DNA of 64,000 nt, taken from Immundisolibacterales bacterium. GTDB lineage: Bacteria > Pseudomonadota > Gammaproteobacteria > HK1. A program made the translations under genes and the position numbers. Below are positions 29,408 through 39,824 of this stretch, in pieces (the first letter of the stretch is position 1; every line of letters starts with the position of its first letter). Location of the stretch: NCBI GenBank assembly GCA_026712715.1, contig JAPOPW010000038.1:124001-188000 (forward strand), given 5' to 3'. The notes beneath the pieces were generated by a model. That model was given only the letters and a program-made list of their open reading frames with translations. It searched no databases and was not told the DNA's origin.

Positions 29408-30171
29408 ACGGCAGCCATGCGGTCGAACGGACCCCTCTCCCCATCCTTCTCGGCGTCAACGTCGACCACGTCGCGACTCTTCGACAGGCTCGCGGCACCC
29501 GCTACCCCGATCCGGTCGAAGCTGCGTTCATGGCAGAGTCCGCCGGTGCGGACCTCATCACCGTGCACCTGCGCGAGGATCGGCGACACATTCAGGAGCG
29601 GGACATCGAGCTGCTCCGGAAGACCCTTGCGACCCGGATGAATCTCGAGATGGCGGTGACGCCGGAAATGCTCTCGTTCGCCGAGCGAATCCTTCCCGAG
29701 GACTGCTGTCTGGTTCCCGAGCGGCGCGAGGAGCTCACCACCGAGGGCGGACTCGACATCGCGGGTCAGCCGCAACGGGTTCGCGAGGCGTGCGTGCGTC
29801 TCGCCGGAGCGGGAGTTCGCGTGTCGCTCTTCATCGATCCGGAGCCGAGACAGATCGACGCGGCGGCGGCGGCTGGTGCGCCGGTAATCGAGCTCCACAC
29901 CGGGCGCTTTGCGCAGGAGCGGGGCGAGGCGAGTCGCTCCGAGCTGGACCGCATTGAGAAGGCAGCCGAGCACGGCGCGCAATGTGGACTGGTCGTGAAC
30001 GCCGGCCACGGGCTCGGCTATCACAACGTTTCGGACGTCGCCCGGATCGACGTGATACGGGAGCTCAACATCGGCCACGCGATCATTGCGAGAGCCGTTG
30101 CGTGCGGTCTCGACCGCGCCGTTCGCGACATGAAGAGCCTGATGGTCGCGGCCCGCGCCGCGAACCGCTGA
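29404..30171 (+). CDS. pdxJ: Pyridoxine 5'-phosphate synthase PdxJ
   Basis: A 255-residue TIM-barrel enzyme that condenses 1-deoxyxylulose 5-phosphate with 3-amino-2-oxopropyl phosphate in vitamin B6 synthesis. Signature stretches are [44 protein letters not shown] and GHGLGYHNV. It starts at a GTG overlapping recO. It is the last gene of the lepB operon and converges on rne, with a strong hairpin between them. Confidence 0.96.
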   Translation: MNGSHAVERTPLPILLGVNVDHVATLRQARGTRYPDPVEAAFMAESAGADLITVHLREDRRHIQERDIELLRKTLATRMNLEMAVTPEMLSFAERILPEDCCLVPERREELTTEGGLDIAGQPQRVREACVRLAGAGVRVSLFIDPEPRQIDAAAAAGAPVIELHTGRFAQERGEASRSELDRIEKAAEHGAQCGLVVNAGHGLGYHNVSDVARIDVIRELNIGHAIIARAVACGLDRAVRDMKSLMVAARAANR

Positions 30172-30185
30172 GGCTTGCTCGACCG

Positions 30186-30211
30186 GCCCGGAAACCCGGA
30201 GGTTTCCCGGG
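30186..30211. terminator. Hairpin between convergent pdxJ and rne
   Basis: GGAAACC (30190-30196) pairs with GGTTTCC (30201-30207) around a four-base loop, and flanking GCCC and CGGG extend the stem. It lies between the two stop codons and could end transcription in both directions. There is no long T run, so termination may be inefficient or Rho-assisted. Confidence 0.6.
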
Positions 30212-30255
30212 ATCGCGACGGTGCGGTGCCCTCGTGATTCGTCCGGGCGGCCCTT

Positions 30256-32604
30256 CTATCCCGAGACCGGTGCCGGCTTGGTGCTCGCCGGAGTCGACTC
30301 CGCCTCTCCGGTGGGTGCGGCGGCCGACTTGGTGTCTTCGCCCTTGTCGCCTGCCCGTGCACCAGTCGTGGCCGCATCGCCGGGGGTGCGGCGATAGCGG
30401 CGGCCTCCCCGGCGACCTCGGCGAGTTCGCGAACGCCTTGCGCCCCCTCCTTCTTCCCTGGCGGACGGTGCTTCGGCGACCCCGTCGCCGGTCGCCGGCG
30501 GCGCGGACGCAACCGGCGCTCCGCCGGTTTGGGTCGCGGCTCTGTCCGGCGTCCGCGACGGCGGAGGAGCACCGTCCGCCGAGGAGCGCCGGCGAGAAGT
30601 GCAACCGTGCTCCGCATCCGCGCGGCGCGTGTTCCCGGAGTCGGGCGCGAGTGCCGGCGGCGGCCGAGTGGCCCCGTTCGCGGGTTTGGGCTCGCCGGAC
30701 TCCGCTCGGCGGCCCGGACGCGCGCGCCGGCGGGGCTCGTCGCCCGTTCTCCGGCCCTCTTCGCGGTGCGAACCGTTTTCGCGTCTTCCGGAACCGGTCC
30801 TCCTCCGCCCTCGACGGGCCGGTTCCCCCTTGCCCGAGCGGGTCCGGGGAGATGGGCCTTCCGCCCCGGATCCACGGCTCTCCTGGCGCCCACCGAAGAA
30901 CCCCGCAATGGTCGCTCGCAGGCGCCTTCCCCAACCCGGCCGCTTTCTGCTCGGGGCGCGGCGCGCGACGGCGGGACGCGCCGGCGCGGAAGATCGAGGG
31001 GGCGGAAGCTGACTCACGGCCGGTTCCGCGGCGGGGGTCGGACGGGGTCCGGTCGTGGTCGGAACGGGAGACTCGGGCGGAGTCGCGAGGTCGTAGCTCG
31101 TCCGGTGGTGCGAGGGGTGCGCCCGATCGTCGGATCGCACTCGTTCGATCGTGAAATCGGGAGAATCCTTGCCCGGATCGGGAACCACCAGCAGACTCAC
31201 CCCGCTCCTTTGCTCGAGCTCCTGCAGGGCGGCGCGCTTCTCGTTGAGGAGATACGTCGCCACCTCCACGGGGAGAGCCGCGACCACGCTTCCGGTGTGC
31301 TCCTTCATCGCCTCGCCCGCGAGAAGGCGGAGAACGGAGACCGCGAGAGACTCGGTATTGCGGATGTTCCCCCGGCCGTTGCAACGCGGGCAGACCCGGT
31401 AGCTCGACTCGCCAAGGGAGGGGCGCAGTCGCTGCCGCGACATCTCGAGCAGCCCGAAGCGCGAGATCTTGCCGGTCTGGATTCGCGCCCGATCCACCTG
31501 CAGGGCATCGCGCAGGCGTTGCTCCACCTCGCGCTGGTGACGGGGCGGGGTCATGTCGATGAAGTCGATCACGATGAGCCCGCCGATATCGCGCAGCCGC
31601 AGTTGTCGAGCCACCTCGTCGGCAGCCTCGAGATTCGTCTGAAGGGCGGTCTGCTCGATATCCGCCCCGCGGGTCGCGCGCGCGGAGTTGATGTCGACGG
31701 ACACCAGCGCTTCGGTGTGGTCAATGACGATCGAGCCGCCCGAGGGGAGGCGCACGTTGTGATCGAAGGCACCCTCGATTCGGCCCTCGATCTGGTAACG
31801 GCTGAACAGCGGCACCCGGTCCTGGTAGAGCTTCAACCGATTCACGCTGCCCGGCATGACCAGGCTCATGAACTCCCGGGCCTGCTCGAACACCTCGGGC
31901 GTGTCGACCAGTATCTCGTGGATGTCCTTGCGGAAATTGTCCCGAAGAGCGCGGATGACGATATTGCTTTCCTGGTAGATGAGAAACGGCGCGCGACGCT
32001 CGCGCCCGGCGCGCCGAATCGCCTCCCACACCTGGAGCAGGTAGTCGACGTCGGTCTGAAGCTCCTCGGTGGTCCGTCCGACCCCGGCGGTACGGACGAT
32101 GAGGCCTATTCCGTCCGGAATGTCGAGTCCGCTCAGCGCTTCCCGAAGCTCCGCGCGCTCCTCTCCCTCCACGCGCCGGGAGATTCCACCCGCGCCGGGG
32201 TTGTTCGCCATCAGGACCAGATAGCGCCCCGCAAGGCTGACGAACGTGGTGAGCGCGGCGCCCTTGTTGCCGCGTTCCTCCTTCTCGACCTGGACGACTA
32301 CTTCCTGGCCTGAGCTCACCGCCTCCTGCACCGCCTGGTGACGGTTGTCACCGGACTCGGCGGAATCGCGCAGGTACTCCCGGGCGATCTCCTTGAAGGG
32401 GAGGAAGCCGTGGCGTTCGGCCCCGAAATCGACAAAGGCGGCGTCGAGGCTAGGCTCGATTCGGACGATTCGTCCCTTGTAGATGTTCGATTTCTTCTGG
32501 ACTCGAGACGGGGTTTCGATATCCACATCGAGCAGGTTCTGCCCGTCGACCAGTGCAACGCGAAGCTCTTCCGGCTGTTTCGCGTTGATCAGCATTCGTT
32601 TCAT
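30256..32604 (-). CDS. rne: Ribonuclease E
   Basis: A 782-residue endoribonuclease that starts mRNA decay and processes stable RNAs. The start ([22 protein letters not shown]) is the canonical one. The S1 domain follows (residues about 36-120), then the catalytic DNase I-like region with Asp304 ([10 protein letters not shown]) and Asp347 (IDFIDM). The Zn-link CPRC is at 405-408. The last roughly 270 residues are a Pro-, Arg- and Ala-rich disordered tail, expected to hold membrane, RNA and degradosome contacts, though no known docking motif could be identified. It is divergent from rluC, as in other gammaproteobacteria. Confidence 0.96.
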   Translation of the reverse strand: MKRMLINAKQPEELRVALVDGQNLLDVDIETPSRVQKKSNIYKGRIVRIEPSLDAAFVDFGAERHGFLPFKEIAREYLRDSAESGDNRHQAVQEAVSSGQEVVVQVEKEERGNKGAALTTFVSLAGRYLVLMANNPGAGGISRRVEGEERAELREALSGLDIPDGIGLIVRTAGVGRTTEELQTDVDYLLQVWEAIRRAGRERRAPFLIYQESNIVIRALRDNFRKDIHEILVDTPEVFEQAREFMSLVMPGSVNRLKLYQDRVPLFSRYQIEGRIEGAFDHNVRLPSGGSIVIDHTEALVSVDINSARATRGADIEQTALQTNLEAADEVARQLRLRDIGGLIVIDFIDMTPPRHQREVEQRLRDALQVDRARIQTGKISRFGLLEMSRQRLRPSLGESSYRVCPRCNGRGNIRNTESLAVSVLRLLAGEAMKEHTGSVVAALPVEVATYLLNEKRAALQELEQRSGVSLLVVPDPGKDSPDFTIERVRSDDRAHPSHHRTSYDLATPPESPVPTTTGPRPTPAAEPAVSQLPPPRSSAPARPAVARRAPSRKRPGWGRRLRATIAGFFGGRQESRGSGAEGPSPRTRSGKGEPARRGRRRTGSGRRENGSHREEGRRTGDEPRRRARPGRRAESGEPKPANGATRPPPALAPDSGNTRRADAEHGCTSRRRSSADGAPPPSRTPDRAATQTGGAPVASAPPATGDGVAEAPSAREEGGGARRSRTRRGRRGGRRYRRTPGDAATTGARAGDKGEDTKSAAAPTGEAESTPASTKPAPVSG

Positions 32605-33119
32605 GGAATAGCCTTCTCTCAATGCCGGCGGTCGTCGGAGCACTGAACGAGAGGCATACGGATAACGACGCGAGATTCCGCGCACGCGCACCCACCGGGC
32701 GCGCCGCCCTTGTTCGCCGTACCGGTCCTTCGGTCGACGTCATCGCAGTCGATCCTTGCGGTCTCAAGCTGGCGGCGCGCCCTGCCCGCGGACGGGTACG
32801 GGGCGCGGCCCAGCCAGCCGAGGCCGGGTTGCCGGATCCGGAATCGACCCGAAACCTGCTGCTACCGGAACGCCTTCTTCCCTGAACCGAGCAGCGGGAG
32901 CCTCGGGCTCTTCTTCGCACGGCCGGCGTACTGCCTGACCGGCGACGTGGTCGAATTCCAATTCCGACACTGATTTCACCAGGCGCCGATTACTTACGGC
33001 AGCCTCTCCATTCACGCTGCCGGCCGCTCCGACATACGCCGACAAAGTGAGATAGTATCGCGGTTCACCCGCTGCACCGGGGCGTTTCGCACCCTGATGG
33101 TGCACCGACTATAGCAGCC
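32605..33119. promoter_or_regulatory. Long rne leader and divergent rne/rluC promoter region
   Basis: About 515 bases with no gene between the rne and rluC starts. In Escherichia the matching region is a long structured 5' untranslated leader through which RNase E controls its own mRNA. Length and position here suggest the same, but the hairpins were not folded. A CTATAG sequence near 33110 and the palindrome GGTGCACC at 33099-33106 are possible promoter and operator elements close to rluC. Confidence 0.5.
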
Positions 33120-34163
33120 TTGGCCGGGTCCCGCAATTCCAATCAGTTATCGGATTCGTCTTCCGTTTCGGACCGGGGGCGGGAGCGAAGCCCGGTGCGG
33201 TACGTGCTGGTGGACGGGGAGAACGACGGCCGGCGGATCGACAACTTCCTGCATTCGCAGATCCCCATGGTCCCTCGCGACCGCCTCTATCGGCTCCTGC
33301 GCCGCGGAGAGGTGCGAGTGGACGGCGCGAGGGTCCGGGCGAGCCGCCGCCTGCGGACCGGAGAACAGGTCAGGATTCCTCCGCTCGCCCCCGCCCCGAG
33401 CCGAGCCCGGTCGGGGCGCCGACCGAGCGCGGGCGACGCGCGGCTCGACGAGGCCATCGTGTACGAAGACGACCGGCTGCTCGTCTTGAACAAGCCGTCC
33501 GGCCTTGCCGTGCACGGCGGAAGCGGAGTCGCGTACGGCGTGATCGAGCTGCTTCGCTCTTCGCGTCCGTCCGCTCCGTACCTGGAGCTCGCGCATCGCC
33601 TCGACCGTGAAACATCGGGGTGCCTGATCGTCGCCAAGCGACGCAGCACGCTCCGGGCCCTGCACGAGGGGTTGCGCGGACGCAGCCTGGAGAAGCGCTA
33701 CGTTGCGCTGCTCGGGGGCGCCTGGAAGGGAACGCGGCGGAGAGTGAACCTCCCGCTTGAACGCAGCCGGCTGTCCGGAGGGGAACGGATGGTGCGGGTG
33801 TCCGGCACGGGTCGCGACTCCTTGACCGACATCGCCGCGGTTGCCGTCGGCGGGGGCGTCACCCTCGTCGAGGCCCTCCTGCACACCGGACGCACCCACC
33901 AGATCCGGGTGCATTGCGCGGCGCTCGACCACCCGGTCGCGGGAGACGAGAAGTACGGCGATCGGTCGCTCAACCGCCGGCTTCGAGCTTCCGGCCTGAA
34001 ACGGCTCTTCCTCCACGCGGCGAGCGTCCGTATCCATGGGCAGGGGCTACCCGACGTAACGGTACGCGCGGGCCTCGATCCGGCTCTTGTCGGCGCCGCC
34101 GTACGTCTCGGAATCCCGGCGACGGCCCTGAACCGCTTCCAACGCGGAGCCGAAGCGGATTGA
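33120..34163 (+). CDS. rluC: 23S rRNA pseudouridine synthase RluC
   Basis: An enzyme that isomerises uridines 955, 2504 and 2580 (Escherichia numbering) of 23S rRNA. It has an N-terminal S4 RNA-binding domain (RLYRLLRRGEVRVDGARVRASRRLRTGEQVRIP) and the RluA-type catalytic motif HRLDRETSGCLIVAK, in which Asp is the catalytic residue. GRTHQIRVHCA near residue 255 is also typical. The given start is a TTG. A GTG at 33195 before VRYVLVDGEN is an equally good start and lies at a better distance from the CTATAG element. It is divergent from rne. Confidence 0.94.
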   Translation: MAGSRNSNQLSDSSSVSDRGRERSPVRYVLVDGENDGRRIDNFLHSQIPMVPRDRLYRLLRRGEVRVDGARVRASRRLRTGEQVRIPPLAPAPSRARSGRRPSAGDARLDEAIVYEDDRLLVLNKPSGLAVHGGSGVAYGVIELLRSSRPSAPYLELAHRLDRETSGCLIVAKRRSTLRALHEGLRGRSLEKRYVALLGGAWKGTRRRVNLPLERSRLSGGERMVRVSGTGRDSLTDIAAVAVGGGVTLVEALLHTGRTHQIRVHCAALDHPVAGDEKYGDRSLNRRLRASGLKRLFLHAASVRIHGQGLPDVTVRAGLDPALVGAAVRLGIPATALNRFQRGAEAD

Positions 34164-34164
34164 A

Positions 34165-34180
34165 CGGCCGGGGTCGGCCG
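34165..34180 (+). terminator. Hairpin after rluC
   Basis: CGGCCG (34165-34170) and CGGCCG (34175-34180) flank GGGT and form a six-base-pair stem two bases after the rluC stop codon. No T tract follows. The remaining roughly 200 bases to the next gene show nothing I could identify. Confidence 0.4.
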
Positions 34181-34379
34181 CGCCGGGAACGCTCCGGGCA
34201 TGCAGGCCGGGGCGCCGCACCCGGAGCAAGCCCGCGATGGCGAGGGGAGGGTGGGGGGCTGCCGAAACACGTGCGTTTCTCGGGCGAATGCCGGACCGAA
34301 GCCTCGGTTCGGCCGATCGGCGTGGACCTCGGGACCCGGCCCCGCTCACGGGAGGGGGAAGGGCAACGGTACCCGCGTT

Positions 34380-34646
34380 CTAACGAATGTCGTTCTCGAC
34401 CATCCAGTGGTGGACCTCCTGCGCGGTCTGGATGTACTCCCGGGATGGCTGCTTGTCGATTTCCTGTCCTGGACGGTACGCGCGCAAGACCCGGTCGCGA
34501 AGGCGTTTCGGCAATGCCGCCCAGTGTTCGGCACACGCCCACAATTGCGGAGACACCTGCCTCTCGCAACCGGGCCAGTGGCACCTGCACGCCTCCGGAT
34601 GGTCGTCCATTCCGTTCGCCTTCGGACCTCGCTGTCGTCTCGCCAT
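34380..34646 (-). CDS. Small Cys/His-rich protein of unknown function
   Basis: An 88-residue protein with a likely zinc-binding N-terminal half: CRCHWPGCERQVSPQLWACAEHW contains four Cys and two His spaced like a treble-clef or zinc-ribbon site. The second half is basic and amphipathic (LPKRLRDRVLRAYRPGQE). Similar small proteins occur scattered in bacteria and phages, from memory and unverified. The ATG at 34646 is chosen; another is possible at 34610. It sits alone on the minus strand between rluC and yceD, an insertion into an otherwise conserved gene order. Confidence 0.65.
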   Translation of the reverse strand: MARRQRGPKANGMDDHPEACRCHWPGCERQVSPQLWACAEHWAALPKRLRDRVLRAYRPGQEIDKQPSREYIQTAQEVHHWMVENDIR

Positions 34647-34909
34647 CGTCTCCGAACTCTCCTGTTCGCATCCTGCCGGGCGAATGGCCGGCACCGGAGC
34701 TTCAATCTTCGGCCCGACCGGGGTGCCTCCGCAAGATGGCGGCGCTCAGGGCGCGGGCGCCGGCCACGGCACGGGGCAGGGACTTCGCGGCGCGATCCGG
34801 TTTCCGGACCCCGGTCCGCTCGCCGCCCGTTCCGTCTCCGGCGGCCCCCGCGAAGCGCCGTTCGACGTGCTTTGACATGATCGGGGCCCCAAAATAGAAT
34901 CCGCGCGCC

Positions 34910-35419
34910 ATGTCCGGCCCGTTGCCCGAGTTCGTGGATCCGTTTCGGCTCGCCCGCGATCAGACCCGCATTGAGGGTGCCGTCCCCATAGCCGCAATGA
35001 AGCGCGTCGCGGAGCTGTTGCGTGACGATTCCGGCGTGGCCGAGGTCGACCTGCGCTTTCAGGCGTCGGCTTCTGGGGTGCCGAGGCTCGACGGTGGTAT
35101 TCGCATGGTGGCCCGGGTGGAATGCCAGCGGTGCCTGGAGCCGCTCGAGCTCGAGCTGCTTCCCGAGTTCAAGATCTCGTTCACGGACGGAGGGGAAGCG
35201 TCGGGGAGAGCGGAGCTCGCCGCGGGCTACGAGCCGCTCGACCTCGACGGGCCGATTGGATTGACGACCATTGTCGAGGACGAAATACTGCTCGCCCTGC
35301 CGGACTCTCCCATGCATTCTTCCGAGCAGTGCGCTCCCGCCGGGGCGGTCGACGCACCGGGAGCGGGAAGCTCCCCGTTTTCCGGACTGCGGGCCCGGCT
35401 TGAACAGTTCCGAACCTGA
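34910..35419 (+). CDS. yceD: YceD family 23S rRNA accumulation protein
   Basis: A 169-residue DUF177/YceD protein. The hallmark is the pair of cysteines in VARVECQRCLEPLELEL, usually metal-binding, with acidic strands following and IVEDEILLALP later. YceD is needed for normal 23S rRNA levels and is nearly always upstream of rpmF, as here (12 bases). The GC-rich 260 bases before it show no gene and probably hold the operon promoter. Confidence 0.92.
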   Translation: MSGPLPEFVDPFRLARDQTRIEGAVPIAAMKRVAELLRDDSGVAEVDLRFQASASGVPRLDGGIRMVARVECQRCLEPLELELLPEFKISFTDGGEASGRAELAAGYEPLDLDGPIGLTTIVEDEILLALPDSPMHSSEQCAPAGAVDAPGAGSSPFSGLRARLEQFRT

Positions 35420-35431
35420 GGATTCCGATTC

Positions 35432-35611
35432 ATGGCGGTACAACAGAATCGCAAGACGCGCGCGAAGCGCGGGATGCGGCGCGCCCACGACGCGCTGCGC
35501 GCGCCGACCCTGTCGATCGAGCCGGAGACCGGCGAGAAGCATCGGCGACACCACATCAGCCCGGATGGATACTACCGCGGCCGCAAGGTGGTCGCCGGCA
35601 AGGACGAGTAG
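35432..35611 (+). CDS. rpmF: 50S ribosomal protein L32
   Basis: A 59-residue basic protein translated from [20 protein letters not shown] to a TAG stop. It matches L32: N-terminal MAVQQNRK, the [10 protein letters not shown]-like box and the terminal [11 protein letters not shown]. The zinc cysteines of some L32 proteins are absent, making this a C-minus type. It lies between yceD and plsX, the standard order. A GAGGATTCCG sequence before the ATG is a weak ribosome-binding site. Confidence 0.96.
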   Translation: MAVQQNRKTRAKRGMRRAHDALRAPTLSIEPETGEKHRRHHISPDGYYRGRKVVAGKDE

Positions 35612-35632
35612 GTCTCGGACGAAGCATCGCGG

Positions 35633-36652
35633 ATGCAGCCCGTCACCATCGCGCTCGACGCGATGGGCGGCGACCACGGCCCGTCCGTGGTCGTGCCGGC
35701 CGCCGTCAGTGCCGTCGAGCGAATCGATCGTCTGGAGGCGATTCTCGTCGGGGACTCCGAGACCATCGGAGTGGAGCTCGCGAACCGGGGGCGAACGGAT
35801 CGGGTACGCGTTCACCATGCCGGCGAGCAGGTCGGGATGGACGAGTCGCCCGCCCAGGCCCTGCGCACGAAGAAGGACTCTTCCATGCGGGTCGCGCTCG
35901 ATCTGGTGGCGTGCGGACAGGCCGACGCGTGCGTGAGCGCGGGAAATACCGGAGCGTTGCTCGCAATCGCCCGGTTCGTGCTCAAGACGCTCCCGGGCAT
36001 CGACCGGCCGGCCATCGTGTCCGCGCTTCCGTCGCGCCGGGGCCTTACCCACGTGCTCGATCTCGGTGCGAACGTCGACGCGACCCCGGAGCAGCTCTTC
36101 CAGTTCGCGGTGATGGGCTCCACCCTGGTCAGCGCGATTCACCGCATTCGTGAGCCCCGGGTTGGTCTGCTCAACGTCGGGGAGGAGGAGATCAAGGGCC
36201 ACGAGACGGTACGCGAGGCCGCTCGGCTCATCGCGCGGAGCGACCTCAACTACCGCGGGTTCGTGGAGGGCGACGGCATTTTCAGCGGGGAAGTGGACGT
36301 CGTGGTGTGCGACGGATTCGCGGGGAACATTGCCCTCAAGTCCAGCGAGGGTGCGGCGCGGATGATTGGCTCCATGATCGAGGGAGAGTTTCGCCGCACG
36401 GGCCTGAGCCGGATCGCCGGGGTGCTCGCGCGTCCCGTCCTGCAGTCGGTCCGCCGCCGAATCGACCCGCGCAACTACAATGGGGCGATATTCGTGGGGC
36501 TGCGCGGAACGGTCGTCAAGAGCCATGGCCGGGCGGATGCCTACTCGTTTGAAAACGCGATTCGGGAAGCGGTGGTGGAGGTCCAGAACAACGTGCCCGA
36601 GCGGATAGGGGAACACCTGGACGTGCTGCTTTCTCAAGGTCCCGGGGAATGA
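35633..36652 (+). CDS. plsX: Phosphate acyltransferase PlsX
   Basis: A 339-residue soluble enzyme that converts acyl-ACP to acyl-phosphate for phospholipid synthesis. It starts [17 protein letters not shown], the family signature, with [10 protein letters not shown] near residue 104 and [14 protein letters not shown] near 227. It begins 21 bases after rpmF and overlaps fabH by four bases, so lipid synthesis and ribosomal protein L32 are cotranscribed as in many gammaproteobacteria. Confidence 0.96.
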   Translation: MQPVTIALDAMGGDHGPSVVVPAAVSAVERIDRLEAILVGDSETIGVELANRGRTDRVRVHHAGEQVGMDESPAQALRTKKDSSMRVALDLVACGQADACVSAGNTGALLAIARFVLKTLPGIDRPAIVSALPSRRGLTHVLDLGANVDATPEQLFQFAVMGSTLVSAIHRIREPRVGLLNVGEEEIKGHETVREAARLIARSDLNYRGFVEGDGIFSGEVDVVVCDGFAGNIALKSSEGAARMIGSMIEGEFRRTGLSRIAGVLARPVLQSVRRRIDPRNYNGAIFVGLRGTVVKSHGRADAYSFENAIREAVVEVQNNVPERIGEHLDVLLSQGPGE

Positions 36653-37617
36653 CGTTCGCGCGTGTTTCCGGCACCGGGGGCTATCTCCCCGAGCGCGTGC
36701 TCACCAACGACGAGCTTGCGAGGACGGTCGACACGACCGACGCGTGGATCCGCGAGCGGACCGGGATCCGCGAGCGGCGGATCGCCGCTCCCGGGGAGAC
36801 GACGTGCGACCTCGCGGAACAAGCGGCTCGCCGGGCCCTCGAAGCAGCCGGACTCGAAGGAGCCGACCTCGATCTCGTGGTGGTCGGGACCACCACTCCG
36901 GACCGGGTCTATCCGTCCACCGCGTGCCGGCTTCAGGCGCGTCTCGGAGCCGAGGGCGGCGCCGCATTCGACGTTCAGGCGGTCTGTACGGGTTTCGTTT
37001 ACGCCCTTGGCGTCGCGGAGAAGTTCGTCCGGACGGGGAGCGCGGCCCGCGCGCTCGTGGTCGGCGCCGACGTGCACTCGCGCCTGCTCGACTGGACCGA
37101 CCGGGGAACCTGCATCCTGTTCGGCGACGGCGCGGGCGCGGTGGTTCTCGAGGCGGCGCCCGAGCCGGGCGTGATGAGCACCCATCTGCACGCCGACGGC
37201 AGTGGCGAACGGCTCCTGTACGTCGAGGGCAGCGTCGAGGACGGGTACGACCGTCCCTCGCAAAGCGCGGCCCGGACCAGGATGCAGGGCAACGAGGTGT
37301 TCCGGCGGGCGGTCAGGGCGCTCGGCGGCATCGTCGACGAGACCCTCGCGGCGAACCGGCTCGAACGTGCGGACGTCGACTGGCTGGTACCCCATCAGGC
37401 CAACTACCGAATCATCGAGGCGACCGCCCGACGGCTGCGCATGTCCATGGATCAGGTCGTGGTCACCGTTGACCGTCACGGCAACACCTCGGCCGGGTCG
37501 GTGCCCCTGGCTCTCGACGAGGCGGTACGCGATGGCCGGATCAAGCGTGGCGACCTCCTGCTGCTCGAGGCATTCGGTGGAGGCTTCACCTGGGGCTCGG
37601 CGCTGGTTCGGTACTGA
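36649..37617 (+). CDS. fabH: 3-oxoacyl-ACP synthase III FabH
   Basis: A 322-residue condensing enzyme that starts fatty-acid synthesis from acetyl-CoA and malonyl-ACP. The active-site triad is complete: Cys113 in [13 protein letters not shown], His in VPHQANYRI (near 248) and Asn in GNTSAGS (near 278). Length is typical. The start overlaps plsX and the end overlaps fabD by one base. Confidence 0.97.
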   Translation: MTFARVSGTGGYLPERVLTNDELARTVDTTDAWIRERTGIRERRIAAPGETTCDLAEQAARRALEAAGLEGADLDLVVVGTTTPDRVYPSTACRLQARLGAEGGAAFDVQAVCTGFVYALGVAEKFVRTGSAARALVVGADVHSRLLDWTDRGTCILFGDGAGAVVLEAAPEPGVMSTHLHADGSGERLLYVEGSVEDGYDRPSQSAARTRMQGNEVFRRAVRALGGIVDETLAANRLERADVDWLVPHQANYRIIEATARRLRMSMDQVVVTVDRHGNTSAGSVPLALDEAVRDGRIKRGDLLLLEAFGGGFTWGSALVRY

Positions 37618-38555
37618 TGGGCCTCGCGGCGGTCTTCCCGGGACAGGGATCGCAGTCGATCGGCATGCTCGCCGATCTCGCGGACGCGTTCCCCCTGGTC
37701 GAGGAGACCTTCCGGGAGGCTTCGGAAGTGCTCGGCTACGACCTGTGGCGCGTCTGCCAGGAAGGTCCCGAGGAGAAGCTGAACGCCACGGAATGCACCC
37801 AGCCGGCGATGCTGGCGGCCGGCGTGGCGGTGTGGAGGGTCTGGCGCCGGCAGGGCGGGCCGGAACCGGATGCGATGGCCGGGCACAGTCTCGGCGAGTA
37901 TTCCGCCCTGGTGTGCGCGCGGTCGGTTCGATTCGCCGATGCCGTAGCGCTGGTCGCCTCGCGCGGCCGGTTCATGCAGGACGCGGTACCGATGGGGCAG
38001 GGCGCGGTCGCGGCCGTCATCGGAATGGCGGACGACGACGTCGACGCGGCCTGCCGCGCCGTCGAGCAGGACGAGGTCGTGCGCCCGGTCAACTTCAACG
38101 CACCGGGGCAGGTGGTCCTCGCCGGACACGCCGCGGCGGTGGCGCGGGCAATCGAGCGGGCGCGCGAGTCGGGGGCCCGGCGGGCGGTCCTTCTGCCGCT
38201 CAGCGTTCCGGTCCATTCGCCGCTCATGGAACCGGCCGCCGAGCGGTTCCGGTCCCGCATCGAGGAGGTCGAGTTCGCGACCCCGGAGGTTCCGGTGATC
38301 GCGAACGTCGGTCTGGAGCCGCACGGCAGCGCGGAATCAATCCGCGAACGCCTCGTCCGTCAGCTCCATTCGCCGGTCCCGTGGACGGCAACGGTCCGGC
38401 GGCTCGCCGACTTCGGAATCGGGGAGGTTCTCGAGCCGGGTCCCGGCCGGGTGCTGTCCGGACTCAACCGTCGCATCGACCGGGGCATGAAGGCGCACGC
38501 GGTTTTCGATCCTCCGTCGCTCGACGCGGCCCTGCGGGCGCGCAGCGATGGCTGA
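37617..38555 (+). CDS. fabD: Malonyl-CoA:ACP transacylase FabD
   Basis: A 312-residue acyltransferase that loads malonate onto acyl-carrier protein. The nucleophile Ser91 sits in GHSLGEYSAL, the GQGSQ motif is near the N-terminus and a His in PVHSPLM completes the dyad. The ATG overlaps the fabH TGA. The 3' end overlaps fabG by eight bases. Confidence 0.97.
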   Translation: MGLAAVFPGQGSQSIGMLADLADAFPLVEETFREASEVLGYDLWRVCQEGPEEKLNATECTQPAMLAAGVAVWRVWRRQGGPEPDAMAGHSLGEYSALVCARSVRFADAVALVASRGRFMQDAVPMGQGAVAAVIGMADDDVDAACRAVEQDEVVRPVNFNAPGQVVLAGHAAAVARAIERARESGARRAVLLPLSVPVHSPLMEPAAERFRSRIEEVEFATPEVPVIANVGLEPHGSAESIRERLVRQLHSPVPWTATVRRLADFGIGEVLEPGPGRVLSGLNRRIDRGMKAHAVFDPPSLDAALRARSDG

Positions 38556-39285
38556 ACCGGTCGTCATCGTGACCGGTGCGAGCCGCGGCATCGGGCGGGC
38601 CATCGCCCGCTCGTTTGCCGAGTCCGGCCGGCGGGTGGTCGGCACCGCCACGACCGAAGCGGGGGCGGACGCCATTCGGGGCGAGCTCGCCGGCTGCGTG
38701 GAGCCGGGGCGAGGAACGGTGCTCGACATTGGTGCCGGGGAATCCGTCGACGAGCTGTTCGCGGGGCTCGCGGCGAACGGCGACGTCCCCGAAGTGCTCG
38801 TCAACAACGCAGGAATAACCAGGGACGGCCTCCTGGTGCGGATGAATTCGGACGCATGGGACGAGGTAATTTCCGTAAATCTCGGTGGTATCTACAGAAT
38901 GTGCCGTGGTGCGCTGCGACCGATGATGCGCGCCCGCGCGGGGCGAATCATCAATCTCACCTCGGTCGTCGGGGCGATCGGGAATCCTGGTCAGGCGAAC
39001 TACGCGGCCGCGAAGGCGGGAATCATCGGCTTTTCGAAGTCGCTCGCGCGAGAAGTGGCTTCGCGCGGCATCACCGTCAACGCGGTCTCTCCGGGTTTCA
39101 TCGACACCGACATGACCCGGGACCTTTCGGGTGACCAGCGCGAGCGGCTGCGTTCGGAAATTCCGCTCGGCCGCCTGGGCGGACCCGAGGACGTGGCCGC
39201 CGCGGTCGCCTTCCTCGCCTCGGCCGGCGCCGGATACATCACCGGGGAGACGATTCACGTGAACGGTGGCATGTACATGCCCTAG
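38548..39285 (+). CDS. fabG: 3-oxoacyl-ACP reductase FabG
   Basis: A 245-residue short-chain dehydrogenase that reduces 3-oxoacyl-ACP with NADPH. The nucleotide-binding TGASRGIG motif, NNAG, and the catalytic Ser139, Tyr152 and Lys156 (NLTSVVG, NYAAAKAG) are all present. The C-terminus GGMYMP is typical of FabG. A 277-base gap follows before acpP. Confidence 0.97.
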   Translation: MAEPVVIVTGASRGIGRAIARSFAESGRRVVGTATTEAGADAIRGELAGCVEPGRGTVLDIGAGESVDELFAGLAANGDVPEVLVNNAGITRDGLLVRMNSDAWDEVISVNLGGIYRMCRGALRPMMRARAGRIINLTSVVGAIGNPGQANYAAAKAGIIGFSKSLAREVASRGITVNAVSPGFIDTDMTRDLSGDQRERLRSEIPLGRLGGPEDVAAAVAFLASAGAGYITGETIHVNGGMYMP

Positions 39286-39562
39286 ACTCCTCGAGGGGCC
39301 CCGACTTTACAGATGAGTCAAGCTTGCAAATCGGTTTCAGGAACGAAGCGTACGAGGCCGCCACGGCTACGGCACGACGTGGTTTCGAGCGAAGAATGGG
39401 TGGCTTCATGCAGGTCTCGTCGGTCCGGGGCGCAGCCTTGCCAGGCAGCCTCACCGAACGGGGCGCGCCGGCGACGACACCTGCGTAACTCGCCGACGAT
39501 TCCACTAAACTAGCGTGCCCGTCGATGAGCGCGGTGCATGTCAATACGGAGGTTCGGGCAGA
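39286..39562 (+). promoter_or_regulatory. fabG-acpP intergenic region, probable acpP promoter and leader
   Basis: A gap of 277 bases inside an otherwise tightly packed operon. Its length suggests acpP has its own promoter, as in Escherichia, where acpP needs much higher expression. A short AT-rich stretch with TAAACT lies near 39505, but I could not pair it with a convincing -35 element. No gene is seen here. Confidence 0.4.
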
Positions 39563-39799
39563 ATGAACAACGTCGAGGAACGGGTCAGACAGATCATCGT
39601 GGAACAGCTCGGAGTCAAGGAAGACGAAATCAGCATCGATTCGTCGTTTGTCGACGATCTCGGAGCCGATTCCCTCGATACGGTGGAGCTCGTGATGGCT
39701 CTGGAAGAGGAGTTCAGCTGCGAGATCCCGGACGAAGACGCCGAGAAGATCACGACCGTCAAGGAGGCGGTCGAATACCTCAACGCACACGCCGAGTAG
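39563..39799 (+). CDS. acpP: Acyl carrier protein
   Basis: A 78-residue acidic carrier protein. The phosphopantetheine attachment Ser37 is in the motif [18 protein letters not shown]. The N-terminus [18 protein letters not shown] is typical of AcpP and supports the ATG at 39563; an in-frame ATG 48 bases upstream adds an unlikely leader. It carries growing acyl chains for the neighbouring Fab enzymes. Confidence 0.97.
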   Translation: MNNVEERVRQIIVEQLGVKEDEISIDSSFVDDLGADSLDTVELVMALEEEFSCEIPDEDAEKITTVKEAVEYLNAHAE

Positions 39800-39824
39800 C
39801 GCCCGTCCGGGCGAGCCTGCCTGC

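Noticed and set aside
30256-31000. Arg-, Gly- and Pro-rich coding tail of rne considered as a repeat or mobile element
   Set aside because: It is low-complexity coding sequence typical of RNase E C-termini; no direct repeat units or ends of an element are seen.
39289-39303. GGGGCCCC palindrome after fabG as a terminator
   Set aside because: There is no loop or T tract, so it cannot form a normal terminator hairpin.
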